A stretch of 64,000 bases of DNA from Pseudemcibacter aquimaris (GCF_028869115.1 NZ_CP079800.1:2889501-2953500); one strand, 5' to 3'; counted from the stretch's first letter, positions 46,030-55,296 are shown. The notes: generated by a model from the sequence alone, not told the origin. Made by a program: numbers and translations.

Positions 46030-46806
46030 ATGTTTAAGATTTCAAAAACATATCTGATTACATTAATGGCTGCTATTTTTTTTCTTGCGCCCGTTCCCGC
46101 TTTTGCCCAGCTTTTCCCCTTATCAGAAAATGATTGGGACAATCCGGAATTTGTAGAAAGATATCTTGGTTCCTACGGCGTCGATACTGAATTAAGCCCT
46201 GAAATATCCTTAAATGAATCAACTATTTTAAGCGATCTTCTCCCCTTTATCGAAGATGATATTGAAAATGGTATTTTTTATCTTGAACCGAAATTAAAAG
46301 CGGATAGCTCACCCGTTTTAGATTATATGTTGGGGCAGCTTTATCTTGAAAATCAGCAAGCCGAAGAAGCAATTCCCCATTATAACAATGCTATTCGTAA
46401 ATTCCCAAATTTTCTAAGGGCATATAAAAATGTATCAATTGCCTATATGCAACTTGAAAATTGTGAAGGGGCATACCCCAATCTGAACAAAGTTCTTGAA
46501 CTGGGACAAGGGGACGGCCTTATATACGGTATGCTTGGCTATTGTTATTTAAAAGATGAAAAATTCAGCCAAAGCTTAAGTGCCTATATCGACACCGCGG
46601 ATATTCTTGTCAGCCGTAATAACATGAGCATGGGCGCATCAAGAGGTGGCAGCAATAACATCGTGCCTTCCATTCCCCGTGCTCCTAATCCAAAAGCAAA
46701 TATGACCATTCATTTATTTGAAGAAAAGCCGGATGGCATTTCATATGATGCTGTAACTTTGGTAAAAGCGCTAAAATCAGAATATCAAATTGCCTTAAAT
46801 CCTTAA
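46030..46806 (+). CDS. Secreted TPR protein of the TonB operon
   Basis: The 258-residue protein has a signal peptide (YLITLMAAIFFLAPVPAFAQ) and TPR-like repeats: MLGQLYLENQQAEEAIPHYN, NFLRAYKNVSIAYMQLENCE and IYGMLGYCYLKDEKFSQSLS. A TPR gene is a regular last member of TtpC-ExbB-ExbD-TonB2 operons, and its role is thought to be accessory. It lies eight bases after tonB. A Ser/Gly/Asn-rich stretch (MSMGASRGGSNN) breaks the last repeat. Confidence 0.85.
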   Translation: MFKISKTYLITLMAAIFFLAPVPAFAQLFPLSENDWDNPEFVERYLGSYGVDTELSPEISLNESTILSDLLPFIEDDIENGIFYLEPKLKADSSPVLDYMLGQLYLENQQAEEAIPHYNNAIRKFPNFLRAYKNVSIAYMQLENCEGAYPNLNKVLELGQGDGLIYGMLGYCYLKDEKFSQSLSAYIDTADILVSRNNMSMGASRGGSNNIVPSIPRAPNPKANMTIHLFEEKPDGISYDAVTLVKALKSEYQIALNP

Positions 46807-46839
46807 CAATTAGCGTCTAAATTGCACCTCTTAACGTTT

Positions 46840-46854
46840 AAGTAAGAATTACTT
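46840..46854 (+). promoter_or_regulatory. Inverted repeat AAGTAA-GAA-TTACTT
   Basis: The perfect six-base arms with a three-base centre lie 48 bases before the histidine kinase ATG. It may be an operator or a weak hairpin; no T-run follows. Confidence 0.35.
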
Positions 46855-46901
46855 CTTAAGTTAACTTTCCAGTATAGCGAGTAATAGTATATAGTAGTGG
46901 T

Positions 46902-49172
46902 ATGAGTTTAGGGGAGAAAATCTGGCATAATATTAAAAATCGTGACCTTATGGTCATTATTCTTACGACCATATTATGCTATACACTCATAAAAATCAGT
47001 TATCATGCGTTGGTTTTCGAGGGGTTTTCTTCCCCCATTTGGCCAGTGACTGGTATCAATCTTGCGCTTGTTTTATTGATCGGATATCGCATCTGGCCAA
47101 GTATTCTGTTAGCAAGTTTTCTATCATATATAAATTTTGAATTGTTGTTCTCCGGATCCTCATTTAGTGAAGCCACTTCAGTTGCTATTTACTATGTTCC
47201 TTTTAATAATATTTTGCATGCAGTCGGTGGGGCATGGGCGCTCAAACGATTAAAATTATTCCCTAACGACTATAGTTCAGCCAAAGATATTTTATATTTT
47301 TACCTTGTAGCAGGATGCTTCCCTGCATTCCTAGGCAGTACATTTGGTAATATTAATGCATTATATTTCAATGTAATAACAACCGAAGAATTTATTAGAG
47401 AATGGTGGCATTGGTGGCTCGCAGATGTAGGTTCAGTAATCATTTTTACCACAATTACACTAGCAATATTTCAGTTTCCTAAAAACCGTAACATTATAGT
47501 ATCGACTATAACTTTCATCGCGTTTCTTATTGCGTATGCACTTTTCATTGTAGAGCAAAAATGGGATAGAGACCGCCTTACATTAATCTTCGAACAACGC
47601 GTAGCAAATATAGAAGAAACTATTAAAGGTTCCAATGATACATATAGATCACTTTTAAATGTTATGAATAGTGTTGCGAATAATCCTGCCGGTTTCTCAA
47701 GGGAAAGTTTTCTTATGTTAGCGCATTCTATACTTCCGCGAAATCCGCATATTAATAATGTCAACTGGAATGTGATGGTATCACATGAAAACCTTGAGCA
47801 ATTTAAAGATGAATATAACCGCGAATACGGTCTTAATGTTCAGTTATTTGAAATGCATCAAGGCAATCGACGCATCATATCCGACCGTGAAAATTATATT
47901 TTCGCTAAGTATTTTGCATCTCGCACATTCGAAGGAAATAATATTGTATATGATTTACTAATTGATGAAGAAAGAAAAAAAGCCTTCCAATACTCAATGG
48001 AACATAATGCCATTGCAGTAACCGCTCCAGTTCAAGCGCCAGATGAAAATGGTAATTCACTTTTACCTTTTTATTTAGCAAACATTCATGACGGCAAAAT
48101 GAGTGGTTTTGCTACTATAGTTATAAATCTTGGTTCATTGATGAGTGATATTTTAAACAGCCAAGATTCTGAAGGAATTGAGATAATAATTTCAGATATA
48201 ACTGAAGAAAATAATCCAGTTACTTTCTTCCAGTCTTCATCAAACATAAATAGTAACTTAGAAAAAATTGAAGTAAACATCCCAATGTTTAATAGAACAT
48301 GGAAGATGTCCGCATATAAAAAACAAGACTTCATTATTAATGAACGATCAGAACAATCAGTCATTATTGGTTTCGCCGGAATGATAATCGCTTCATTGAT
48401 TGCCATAGGTATTACAATTATTACGGGACAAGGCATTTTTCTTGAAACCAAAGTACATGAAAGAACAAAAGCGTTGGAAAAAGCGAACAGCGCAAAATCC
48501 GAATTTATGGCAAATATGAGCCATGATTTGAGGACGCCACTTAATGCTATTATCGGGTTTTCTGAGATTATGAAGAACCAGTTATTTGGTAGAATAAATA
48601 ACACCAAATATAATGAGTATATTTCTGATATTCATAAATCCAGCCAATTTTTACTTGAATTGATTAATGATATTCTTGATTTATCGGCACTCGAAGCAAA
48701 TAAGAAAACATTAACAAAAGAAAAAATAAACTTAAAAGAACTGATTAATGATCAAATCAGCACATTATCCCCACTAATTTCCCAAAAAGATCTAATTTTT
48801 AGTTTTGAGTACGATGATAAATCTCCCCAAATTGAATGTGACCGAAAAGCGATCAATCAGATCATAATCAACCTGCTTTCCAATGCGATCAAATTTACAG
48901 GTAAAGGCGGCAAAATTGGCATCAATGTCTATCCCCGTGATGAACATATTACGATCGATATTTCAGATACCGGTGAAGGTATCGAAAAAGAAAACATTGA
49001 GTTAATTTTACAACCCTTTACACGTTTAAATGACGATCCATTACTTTCAAACGAAGGTACAGGTTTAGGGCTATCAATTGTAAATGAACTTGTTAAACTT
49101 CATAATGGATATTTGCAAATTGACAGCGAACCCGGTAAAGGCACGGTTGTTTCAATTAAATTACCGGCTTAA
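46902..49172 (+). CDS. MASE1/CHASE-type sensor histidine kinase
   Basis: The 756-residue membrane kinase starts with a MASE1-like block of about eight TM helices (FSSPIWPVTGINLALVLLIG near residue 40; WHWWLADVGSVIIFTTITL). A periplasmic CHASE-like domain follows (about 220-500, RVANIEETIKGSNDTYRSLL, PRNPHINNVNWNVMVSHEN), then a TM helix near 510 and HisKA (NMSHDLRTPLNAIIGFSE, His near residue 540). The HATPase domain has NLLSNAIKFT, the G1 DTGEGIEKE and the G2 GTGLGLSI boxes. There is no receiver or regulator gene next to it. The ligand and partner are unknown. It has a weak ribosome binding site. Confidence 0.88.
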   Translation: MSLGEKIWHNIKNRDLMVIILTTILCYTLIKISYHALVFEGFSSPIWPVTGINLALVLLIGYRIWPSILLASFLSYINFELLFSGSSFSEATSVAIYYVPFNNILHAVGGAWALKRLKLFPNDYSSAKDILYFYLVAGCFPAFLGSTFGNINALYFNVITTEEFIREWWHWWLADVGSVIIFTTITLAIFQFPKNRNIIVSTITFIAFLIAYALFIVEQKWDRDRLTLIFEQRVANIEETIKGSNDTYRSLLNVMNSVANNPAGFSRESFLMLAHSILPRNPHINNVNWNVMVSHENLEQFKDEYNREYGLNVQLFEMHQGNRRIISDRENYIFAKYFASRTFEGNNIVYDLLIDEERKKAFQYSMEHNAIAVTAPVQAPDENGNSLLPFYLANIHDGKMSGFATIVINLGSLMSDILNSQDSEGIEIIISDITEENNPVTFFQSSSNINSNLEKIEVNIPMFNRTWKMSAYKKQDFIINERSEQSVIIGFAGMIIASLIAIGITIITGQGIFLETKVHERTKALEKANSAKSEFMANMSHDLRTPLNAIIGFSEIMKNQLFGRINNTKYNEYISDIHKSSQFLLELINDILDLSALEANKKTLTKEKINLKELINDQISTLSPLISQKDLIFSFEYDDKSPQIECDRKAINQIIINLLSNAIKFTGKGGKIGINVYPRDEHITIDISDTGEGIEKENIELILQPFTRLNDDPLLSNEGTGLGLSIVNELVKLHNGYLQIDSEPGKGTVVSIKLPA

Positions 49173-49883
49173 TAAATTATCCACAAATTCAGGAACTATT
49201 TTGGTCGCAGGGCCGTATATCCCATGCGTAAATTGATGCGCATTTAAAGATGGTTCAAGATTTAGTTCAACCGTTTGGGAAGCCGGATTCTGTATTACAA
49301 CCTGCACAAAACCTGCTGCAGGATACACATTTCCGGATGTCCCGATAGAGATAAAAAGACCGCATTTTAATAGTGCATCTTCAATTTCCGGCATCATCAA
49401 TGGCATTTCACCAAACCAGACAACATGCACGCGAACGGTACCAGTTGAATGACATTTTGGGCATTCTGAATGCACGTCCATATCACCTTCCCATGGGAAA
49501 ACGTCAGCACAATTTGTGCATCTGCCTTTTAATAATTCCCCGTGCATATGAATGATGTCTGTTGATCCACCACGCTCATGTAGGTCATCAACATTCTGTG
49601 TAACCAGTGTAACACCACCCGGCCATTCATCCTGTAATCGTTTAATGGCAAAATGTGCGTCATTTGGCTGAACGGACGGGGCCAGTAACTTTTCTTTGCG
49701 TTTATTATAAAATGAATGAACCACATCAGGCTGATTTTCAAAGGCAACGGGGCTAGCGACTTCTTCAACCCGAATGCCTTTCCAAAGTCCCCCTTCACCG
49801 CGAAATGTTGCAAGGCCGGATTCTTGTGAAATACCGGCCCCTGTTAAAATAACAATCGGCGTATCTTTTGAAATTTCGATCAT
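49161..49883 (-). CDS. cobB: NAD-dependent protein deacylase (sirtuin, CobB-like)
   Basis: The 240-residue sirtuin has GAGISQESGLATFRG (residues 15-29), TQNVDDLHERGG (95-106), the catalytic His in HMHGEL (114) and a zinc site of C122, C125, C141 and C144. Tyr59 and Arg62 (FYNKRK) match the CobB/SIRT5 pair that recognises succinyl or malonyl groups, so desuccinylation is possible. The start ATG overlaps the stop of the thioredoxin-like gene (ATGA), and its 3' end overlaps the convergent histidine kinase by 12 bases. Confidence 0.92.
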   Translation of the reverse strand: MIEISKDTPIVILTGAGISQESGLATFRGEGGLWKGIRVEEVASPVAFENQPDVVHSFYNKRKEKLLAPSVQPNDAHFAIKRLQDEWPGGVTLVTQNVDDLHERGGSTDIIHMHGELLKGRCTNCADVFPWEGDMDVHSECPKCHSTGTVRVHVVWFGEMPLMMPEIEDALLKCGLFISIGTSGNVYPAAGFVQVVIQNPASQTVELNLEPSLNAHQFTHGIYGPATKIVPEFVDNLLSR

Positions 49884-50386
49884 TCAGAAGCCATCTTTGA
49901 ATGACGATAAGCTTCGCCATTTAAAATCTTGATAGTGTCTTTTTCTAAACTTTCACGGGGTGTTTCAACAATCCTGTTTAGCTCTTTACCGTTTTTATAA
50001 AATATAAAAGTCGGTGTGTTGGTAATGCCCATACCATCGATTTCACCGTTCGGCGCTTGCTTATTTCTATCAAGGGCGATCATTTCAATATTGGCGTTAT
50101 GACCATTGATGATTTTGTAAAATCTTGGTACTTCGCGTTTGCTATCATGACACCAGGTACCCATGACGACTTTAACCTCGACACCTTGCATAAGCGCATC
50201 AAGATCCGCGAGTGATGCTTTATCAACTTCATATTCACCCGCGCTTTTATTATACCATTCTGAATATGGTGCTTCTTGTAACTGTTCTGGACCAATCACC
50301 CCTAACAGGTCCGCATTTTCATCATTGGCCGTCACCGCAGAAATGCTGAATAGAAATCCCATAATGAATGTCATAAAAATTTTCAT
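49880..50386 (-). CDS. Secreted thioredoxin-like protein with a single active-site Cys
   Basis: The 168-residue protein has a signal peptide (IFMTFIMGFLFSISAVTAND) and a thioredoxin fold: VKVVMGTWCHDSKREVPRF with the active site CHDS (C79, S82, so only one Cys), NIEMIALDRNKQAPNG, and the cis-Pro segment GITNTPTFIFYKNGKELNRI. The monothiol site suggests it does not form an intramolecular disulfide, and it may reduce or isomerise by a glutaredoxin-like route or simply bind. It is translationally coupled to the sirtuin gene. Confidence 0.85.
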   Translation of the reverse strand: MKIFMTFIMGFLFSISAVTANDENADLLGVIGPEQLQEAPYSEWYNKSAGEYEVDKASLADLDALMQGVEVKVVMGTWCHDSKREVPRFYKIINGHNANIEMIALDRNKQAPNGEIDGMGITNTPTFIFYKNGKELNRIVETPRESLEKDTIKILNGEAYRHSKMASE

Positions 50387-50480
50387 AATATACCCTTTTT
50401 ATCGCGACAAATTTATGTGCGCGATTATAATCTGACTTTTCTTAATGTCACAACGCCTATATCAAGAAATGGAAATAATT

Positions 50481-51869
50481 ATGTCTGATGTCATCGGTAG
50501 AATAAAAACAAATTTTGGTGAAAATACCGTTCTTGAAGGCGATCAAATTTCAAATAGGGCCACAAGCTATTGGGATCCAACCCCCATTTCAGCGAAAGCC
50601 ATTATTCGCCCCAGTTCAACCGAGGAAACATCCAACATATTATCGATGTTAAATGAAGAAGGCCAAATTGTCGTGACCCACGGCGGTTTAACAGGATGCG
50701 CCATGGCCGCCAACACCACCCCGGATCATGTGGCCCTCTCATTAGAAAAAATGAACAAAATCATCGAAATTGACGAAATCGGCGGCACCATAACATTAGA
50801 AGCCGGAGCCATTTTGGAAAATGTGCAAAATGCGGTGGCGGAAAAAAGATTTTATTTCCCGCTTGATCTTGGCGCCCGTGGAAGCTGTACGGTCGGCGGT
50901 AATGCCGCCACCAATGCCGGTGGCATTAATGTGATCCGTTACGGCATGATGCGTAACCATATTCTAGGGATGGAAGCCGTTCTTGCTGATGGCACTATTC
51001 TTTCATCAATGAATAAGGTCATCAAAAACAACAGCGGTTATGATTTAAAGCAATTATTCATCGGCACAGAAGGCACATTAGGTGTCATCACAAAACTGAT
51101 TGTGAAACTAGAAACAGCCCCCAAAAGCCTTGAAACCGCGATGGCATCCTTAAGCAGTTTTGAAAAAGTAACTGATTTTTTAAACCTGATGAAAAAAGAA
51201 ACCGCAAGCCGCCTTACCGCGTTTGAGGTCATGTGGGGGAAATATTATGACGCCGTCACAGGTCCTGATGGTCATAAGCCTCCAATGAACCGGAATGCGT
51301 CATACTACGTCATTACCGAATGCAGTGGTTCTGATCCAGAAAGCGATCAGGCAATCTTTATGAACGCTCTCGAAAAAGCGATTGAACAAGGCATCATTGA
51401 TGATGCCATCATTTCAAAGTCCGAAAAAGAACGTAAAGCAATATGGACCGTTCGTGAAGGGTTCGAACCTATTTTAGAAAATAAGCCGATATTCCTATAC
51501 GACATCAGCCTACCAATCCCTAAAATGGACGATTACATTCAAAATATTGAAAAAGAGTTGCTCAGTGAATGGAATGATGCCGATATTTATGTCATCGGTC
51601 ATATCGGTGATGGCAATCTGCATCTTTTTATCTGTCCAAATCAAGGGGACGAGACACTTCATCATAAATCAAATGAGATTATTTATGGCCATTTAAGAAA
51701 AATTGGCGGTGCCGTTTCAGCAGAACATGGCATAGGACTTGAGAAAAAAGAATGGCTTTCTTACTGTCGCAGTGATGCTGAAATATCACTAATGAGACTG
51801 TTAAAACGTACATTGGACCCCAAAAACATTCTAAATCCTGGTGTGATATTCGATTTGGATAATTTTTAG
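50481..51869 (+). CDS. FAD-linked oxidase (2-hydroxyacid dehydrogenase type)
   Basis: From ATG 50481 (a 12-codon upstream ATG at 50445 is less likely) the 462-residue enzyme has a PCMH-type FAD-binding domain (ATSYWDPTPISAKAIIRPSS, VVTHGGLTGCAMAANTTPDH, LDLGARGSCTVGGNAATNAG) and a C-terminal FAD-oxidase domain with IGHIGDGNLHLFICPN and SAEHGIGLEKKEWL. Related enzymes oxidise D-lactate, glycolate or D-2-hydroxyglutarate. The substrate cannot be read here. The next gene, an Lrp regulator, may control it. Confidence 0.88.
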   Translation: MSDVIGRIKTNFGENTVLEGDQISNRATSYWDPTPISAKAIIRPSSTEETSNILSMLNEEGQIVVTHGGLTGCAMAANTTPDHVALSLEKMNKIIEIDEIGGTITLEAGAILENVQNAVAEKRFYFPLDLGARGSCTVGGNAATNAGGINVIRYGMMRNHILGMEAVLADGTILSSMNKVIKNNSGYDLKQLFIGTEGTLGVITKLIVKLETAPKSLETAMASLSSFEKVTDFLNLMKKETASRLTAFEVMWGKYYDAVTGPDGHKPPMNRNASYYVITECSGSDPESDQAIFMNALEKAIEQGIIDDAIISKSEKERKAIWTVREGFEPILENKPIFLYDISLPIPKMDDYIQNIEKELLSEWNDADIYVIGHIGDGNLHLFICPNQGDETLHHKSNEIIYGHLRKIGGAVSAEHGIGLEKKEWLSYCRSDAEISLMRLLKRTLDPKNILNPGVIFDLDNF

Positions 51870-51940
51870 TATATTTTTTCTGTCATTTCTGATACATAGA
51901 ATTTCATTCTATAAAACTTAAGTTTTAAAAATGGTGCACT

Positions 51941-52402
51941 ATGGACGATTTTGATAAAAAAATTCTGAAATGCCTTCAGGAAGACGCAACAATTTCTACA
52001 TCCGCTTTATCGGAAAAAGTGGGGTTATCAACCACCCCTTGCTGGCGTCGTGTGCAAATTCTGGAAGAAAAAGGATATATCGAAAAACGTGTCGCCATCG
52101 TTAATAAAAAACAGCTTAATCTTGGTCTTACTGTGATTGTAAATATCAAAACCAGTCAACATTCGAAAGATTGGCTTGATAACTTTAAAACATCCATCAT
52201 TCATATCCCCGAAGTGGTCGAGGTTTTACGCCTGAGCGGTGAAACAGATTATTCATTGAAAATCCTTGTACCAAATATCGAAGAATATGACCGCGTATAT
52301 AAAGAAATTATCTCAAAAATTGATGATCTTTATGACGTCAGCTCTAGCTTTGTAATGGAAGAAATTAAGCATACAACCAAGTTACCACTAAACTACGTTT
52401 AA
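51941..52402 (+). CDS. Lrp/AsnC family transcription regulator
   Basis: The 153-residue protein has the AsnC-type helix-turn-helix (MDDFDKKILKCLQEDATIST, then SALSEKVGLSTTPCWRRVQI) and a C-terminal RAM ligand domain (LTVIVNIKTSQHSKDWLDNF, VVEVLRLSGETDYSLKILVP). The family usually binds amino acids and forms octamers. It lies 71 bases after the FAD-linked oxidase gene, on the same strand. Confidence 0.95.
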   Translation: MDDFDKKILKCLQEDATISTSALSEKVGLSTTPCWRRVQILEEKGYIEKRVAIVNKKQLNLGLTVIVNIKTSQHSKDWLDNFKTSIIHIPEVVEVLRLSGETDYSLKILVPNIEEYDRVYKEIISKIDDLYDVSSSFVMEEIKHTTKLPLNYV

Positions 52403-52567
52403 TGAGATTAGAATTACACAATAAACTTTTAAACGTTTATTTTATTCTAATTTAATAATTTATATTGGTTTAATTTTCCAACATGCGCAAAAATTAAGCA
52501 TATTAAGAAATAACTTTCCGGATTTCCCATGCTAGCCTTTCATAATAGATAGTGAAAGGACGCTTAC

Positions 52568-52807
52568 ATGAAAATTTCGTTTACAGAACACCCGGCATCC
52601 GTTGGCGAAACTTATTTCGGACACATGTTTTCAGCACTTAGTTTTTGTGCAAAAATGACCGTTGCATTGATGGCTTGTCTTGTACATGCCTTTCTTCCGT
52701 TTCTGTTTGAAAAAACAGGAAGTCAAATGATCACGCGCCTTATGGACGATATGGTTCACCACCGCGATAAGCGTGAAAAAGAAACAGGCGAAGTTGTGGC
52801 GGAATAA
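52568..52807 (+). CDS. DUF6356 family protein
   Basis: The 79-residue protein has the DUF6356 pattern: a start like FTEHPASVGETYFGHMFSAL, a hydrophobic helix (FCAKMTVALMACLVHAFLPF) and a charged tail (MDDMVHHRDKREKETGEVV). The function is unknown; a membrane-associated capsule or accessory role has been suggested only by annotation. It is a single gene with a gaaagga ribosome binding site. Confidence 0.88.
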   Translation: MKISFTEHPASVGETYFGHMFSALSFCAKMTVALMACLVHAFLPFLFEKTGSQMITRLMDDMVHHRDKREKETGEVVAE

Positions 52808-52826
52808 TTAAACCCGCCAACAACTA

Positions 52827-53237
52827 TTAAGATTTTAGCACTTTAGATATCATTAATCCGACGATCATTGCCGGAAAGAAATAAGCTATTCCTTCACTAC
52901 CAAGTGTAATTGCCGTAACCGCAGGGCCAGGGCAAAACCCACCAATTCCCCAACCGATACCAAACATTGCCGCACCGATAATCAAGTTCTTATCAAGATC
53001 CTGACGGGTTGGAATTTGAAATGCGTCGCTTAATATCGGAAGCTCTCTTTTTAAAACCAGCCTATAACCGATAAATACTGTCACGACAGCACCACCCATT
53101 ACAAACATCAGACTTGGGTCAAAAGTACCAAATAGATCGAGAAAATTTAATACTTTCGCGGGATTGCTCATCCCTGAGACCACAAGGCCAATACCGAAAA
53201 GCAGACCTGCTAAAAATCCAAAAACAATCTTACCCAT
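52827..53237 (-). CDS. YeeE/DUF6691-type sulfur transporter half (second gene)
   Basis: I placed the start at ATG 53237 (136 residues), where MGKIVFGFLAGLLFGIGLVVSG begins; the longer reading adds no hydrophobic or family sequence. Four TM helices follow. GIGWGIGGFCPGPAVTAITLGSEG holds the conserved Cys, close to the YeeE site that handles thiosulfate or related sulfur. The upstream gene encodes the other half; they form a two-gene unit. Confidence 0.88.
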   Translation of the reverse strand: MGKIVFGFLAGLLFGIGLVVSGMSNPAKVLNFLDLFGTFDPSLMFVMGGAVVTVFIGYRLVLKRELPILSDAFQIPTRQDLDKNLIIGAAMFGIGWGIGGFCPGPAVTAITLGSEGIAYFFPAMIVGLMISKVLKS

Positions 53238-53239
53238 GA

Positions 53240-53674
53240 TTATACCCCCACCACATGTCTGATGATAAACACGGTGATAATACCAAACGCCATAAATGTA
53301 ACGGTGGCAATGATTGATCTTTTGGAAAGCCTTGGAATTCCGCAAACACCATGCCCGCTTGTACAGCCACTACCTATACCGGTGCCAATACCAACAATCA
53401 AACCTGCCGCAATCATTGTCATCATGTCATTTGAAACCACATGATCAATTGGATTTCCTGTTATCATCATGACTAGTGACGGCGCGACGATCATGCCGAG
53501 CACAAAAGCAAGACGCCAAATGTTACCGCCCTTTCCACCTGAATAGGGCGGTAAAAGTCGCCCTAAAATGCCACTCACTCCTGCAATGCGGCCATGGAAC
53601 AACATCAGCATCACTGCAGATAATCCAATTAATGTCCCCCCGACTAAAGATTCGATTGGTGTAAATTCTGTCAT
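53240..53674 (-). CDS. YeeE/YedE-type sulfur transporter half (first gene)
   Basis: From ATG 53674 (ggagag ribosome binding site) the 144-residue protein has about four TM helices: MTEFTPIESLVGGTLIGLSA, the loop LFHGRIAGVSGILGRLLPPY, and the conserved GSGCTSGHGVCGIPRLSKRS with Cys residues that in YeeE proteins guide thiosulfate or sulfide. The start of the partner gene follows two bases after its stop. In other genomes this pair imports thiosulfate or persulfide-type sulfur. A TetR gene is divergent. Confidence 0.9.
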   Translation of the reverse strand: MTEFTPIESLVGGTLIGLSAVMLMLFHGRIAGVSGILGRLLPPYSGGKGGNIWRLAFVLGMIVAPSLVMMITGNPIDHVVSNDMMTMIAAGLIVGIGTGIGSGCTSGHGVCGIPRLSKRSIIATVTFMAFGIITVFIIRHVVGV

Positions 53675-53701
53675 TTTACTCTCCAAAACTTGATATTTTA
53701 G

Positions 53702-53712
53702 GTTATGATAAC
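53702..53712 (+). promoter_or_regulatory. Inverted repeat GTTAT-G-ATAAC
   Basis: The perfect 11-base palindrome lies between the divergent YeeE-pair and TetR genes, 28 bases from the YeeE start. It is a candidate operator for the TetR regulator. The region is AT-rich, so chance is possible. Confidence 0.35.
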
Positions 53713-53784
53713 TTAAAATGAATATAAGAATATTATTATAACAATTCCAGACTAGCTCAAAAATTATTTTAAAATATACAAAAA

Positions 53785-54420
53785 ATGTCAAAACAAACAA
53801 ATTATGCTTTCGTTGATCAATCTAATCCAGATAAAAAACAGCTCTTTATCGATGCCGCAATTTGCTCATTAGCCAAACATGGGTACAAGGGAACGACAGT
53901 TAGAAAAATTGCTGAATACGCCGGGGTGGCCCCGGGGTTACTCACCCATTATTTCGATGGTAAAGAAGTCCTGATCGCGGAAAGTTATCAATATCTTGCG
54001 CAGTCATTCCTAAATGATTTTAGACAAAATATTGATAATAGTGAAAATAATCCGCTGATTGTTTTACGTTCCTTCATTGAAAATATTTTTAGGGCAGACG
54101 GGCTTGGTCCAGAACCCCTTAGAGTATGGCTGTCTTTCTGGACACTCACCCTAACCGAACCAGATTTAAGATCAACCCACCAAGAGATATACAAAAGTTA
54201 CATCAAATCTATTGAAGAGCTTCTTAAAGATGCGCACGATTATTCATCGACCCCGCCTTCAATGAATATAAATTCAATGGCAATTGGTATTATGTCATTG
54301 CTTGATGGTATGTGGCTTGAATGCTGTTTGAACCCGGATGCGCTTTCCCAAAATAAAAACATCGAAATTGTTTTTGATTTTGTCGAAAGCACAACCGGAT
54401 TAAAACTCAAAACTATTTAA
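53785..54420 (+). CDS. TetR family regulator with BetI-like C-terminal domain
   Basis: The 211-residue protein has a TetR helix-turn-helix (FIDAAICSLAKHGYKGTTVR, then IAEYAGVAPGLLTHYFDGKE) near residues 22-65 and a C-terminal domain similar to BetI (LRVWLSFWTLTLTEPDLRST; GIMSLLDGMWLECCLNPDA). BetI controls choline and glycine-betaine genes. Its 3' end overlaps the convergent purU gene by eight bases. It is divergent from the YeeE pair, but the BetI-like domain points to the demethylation operon instead; neither is proved. Confidence 0.9.
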   Translation: MSKQTNYAFVDQSNPDKKQLFIDAAICSLAKHGYKGTTVRKIAEYAGVAPGLLTHYFDGKEVLIAESYQYLAQSFLNDFRQNIDNSENNPLIVLRSFIENIFRADGLGPEPLRVWLSFWTLTLTEPDLRSTHQEIYKSYIKSIEELLKDAHDYSSTPPSMNINSMAIGIMSLLDGMWLECCLNPDALSQNKNIEIVFDFVESTTGLKLKTI

Positions 54421-55276
54421 AAACAACTGTTCTTCTGCCGCTGAGCATCACACGTCTTTCGGCGTGCCAGCGTACTGCGCGCATCAGCGCAACACTTTCA
54501 GTGTCCCTGCCGATATTCACGAAAGCATCAACGGATGTCGCGTGATCAACACGTTCTACGGCTTGCTCGATAATTGGACCTTCATCCAAATCAGTGGTCA
54601 CATAATGTGCGGTCGCACCAATAATTTTTACACCCTTGTCGTGTGCCTGACTATATGGTCTCGCACCCTTGAAGCTTGGCAAGAATGAATGGTGAATATT
54701 AATCGCTTTTCCGCTAAAATCACGGCACATATCTTCGGATAGAATTTGCATATACCGTGCAAGCACCAATAATTCAGCATCATACGACGCAAAGAGTTCA
54801 CGAATCTGATTTTCCTGATCCTTCTTTGTTTTCTTTGTTATTGGCAGATGATGATATGGTATACCCGACCATTCAACAAAGGAACGCATTTCTTCATGAT
54901 TGGAAATAACCGCACAGATTTCAATCGGCAGCACATTTGCTTTCCATCTGTGGATCAAATCATGAAGACAATGACCAAACTTTGATACAGCGATCACCAC
55001 TCTCATTGGCTTGGTCATGTCATAGAAACGCATCTCGGCTTCATATTGCTTGGCAATCGCTTTTGAACATTCCTGCCAAACCTTAACACCAAGCGGCGCG
55101 CTTTCTTCAGTAAATGAAAACCTTAAAAACGCCTTGCCGGATTTTTCCTCAAAATAATGATTTGCTTCGCGGATAAAGGCGCCATTGGATGTTAAAAATC
55201 CCGATAGCGCTGCAACAAGGCCGATCTTATCCGGGCAACAGACCGTAAGCACGGTCGTTGTGTCATTCTTTTTCAT
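54413..55276 (-). CDS. purU: Formyltetrahydrofolate deformylase
   Basis: PurU hydrolyses 10-formyl-tetrahydrofolate to formate and free tetrahydrofolate. The 287-residue enzyme has an N-terminal ACT domain (TVLTVCCPDKIGLVAALSGF, about 8-80) and a formyltransferase-like domain with AVISNHEEMRSFVEWSGIPY, VLARYMQILSEDMC, the conserved NIHHSFLPSFKGARPYSQAH and the catalytic Asp in VTTDLDEGPIIEQAVERVDH. It is the last gene of the four-gene minus-strand operon. In that setting it would recycle one-carbon units made by N-demethylation. Confidence 0.95.
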   Translation of the reverse strand: MKKNDTTTVLTVCCPDKIGLVAALSGFLTSNGAFIREANHYFEEKSGKAFLRFSFTEESAPLGVKVWQECSKAIAKQYEAEMRFYDMTKPMRVVIAVSKFGHCLHDLIHRWKANVLPIEICAVISNHEEMRSFVEWSGIPYHHLPITKKTKKDQENQIRELFASYDAELLVLARYMQILSEDMCRDFSGKAINIHHSFLPSFKGARPYSQAHDKGVKIIGATAHYVTTDLDEGPIIEQAVERVDHATSVDAFVNIGRDTESVALMRAVRWHAERRVMLSGRRTVVFK

Positions 55277-55296
55277 AACTATTCCCTTTGAAAGCC

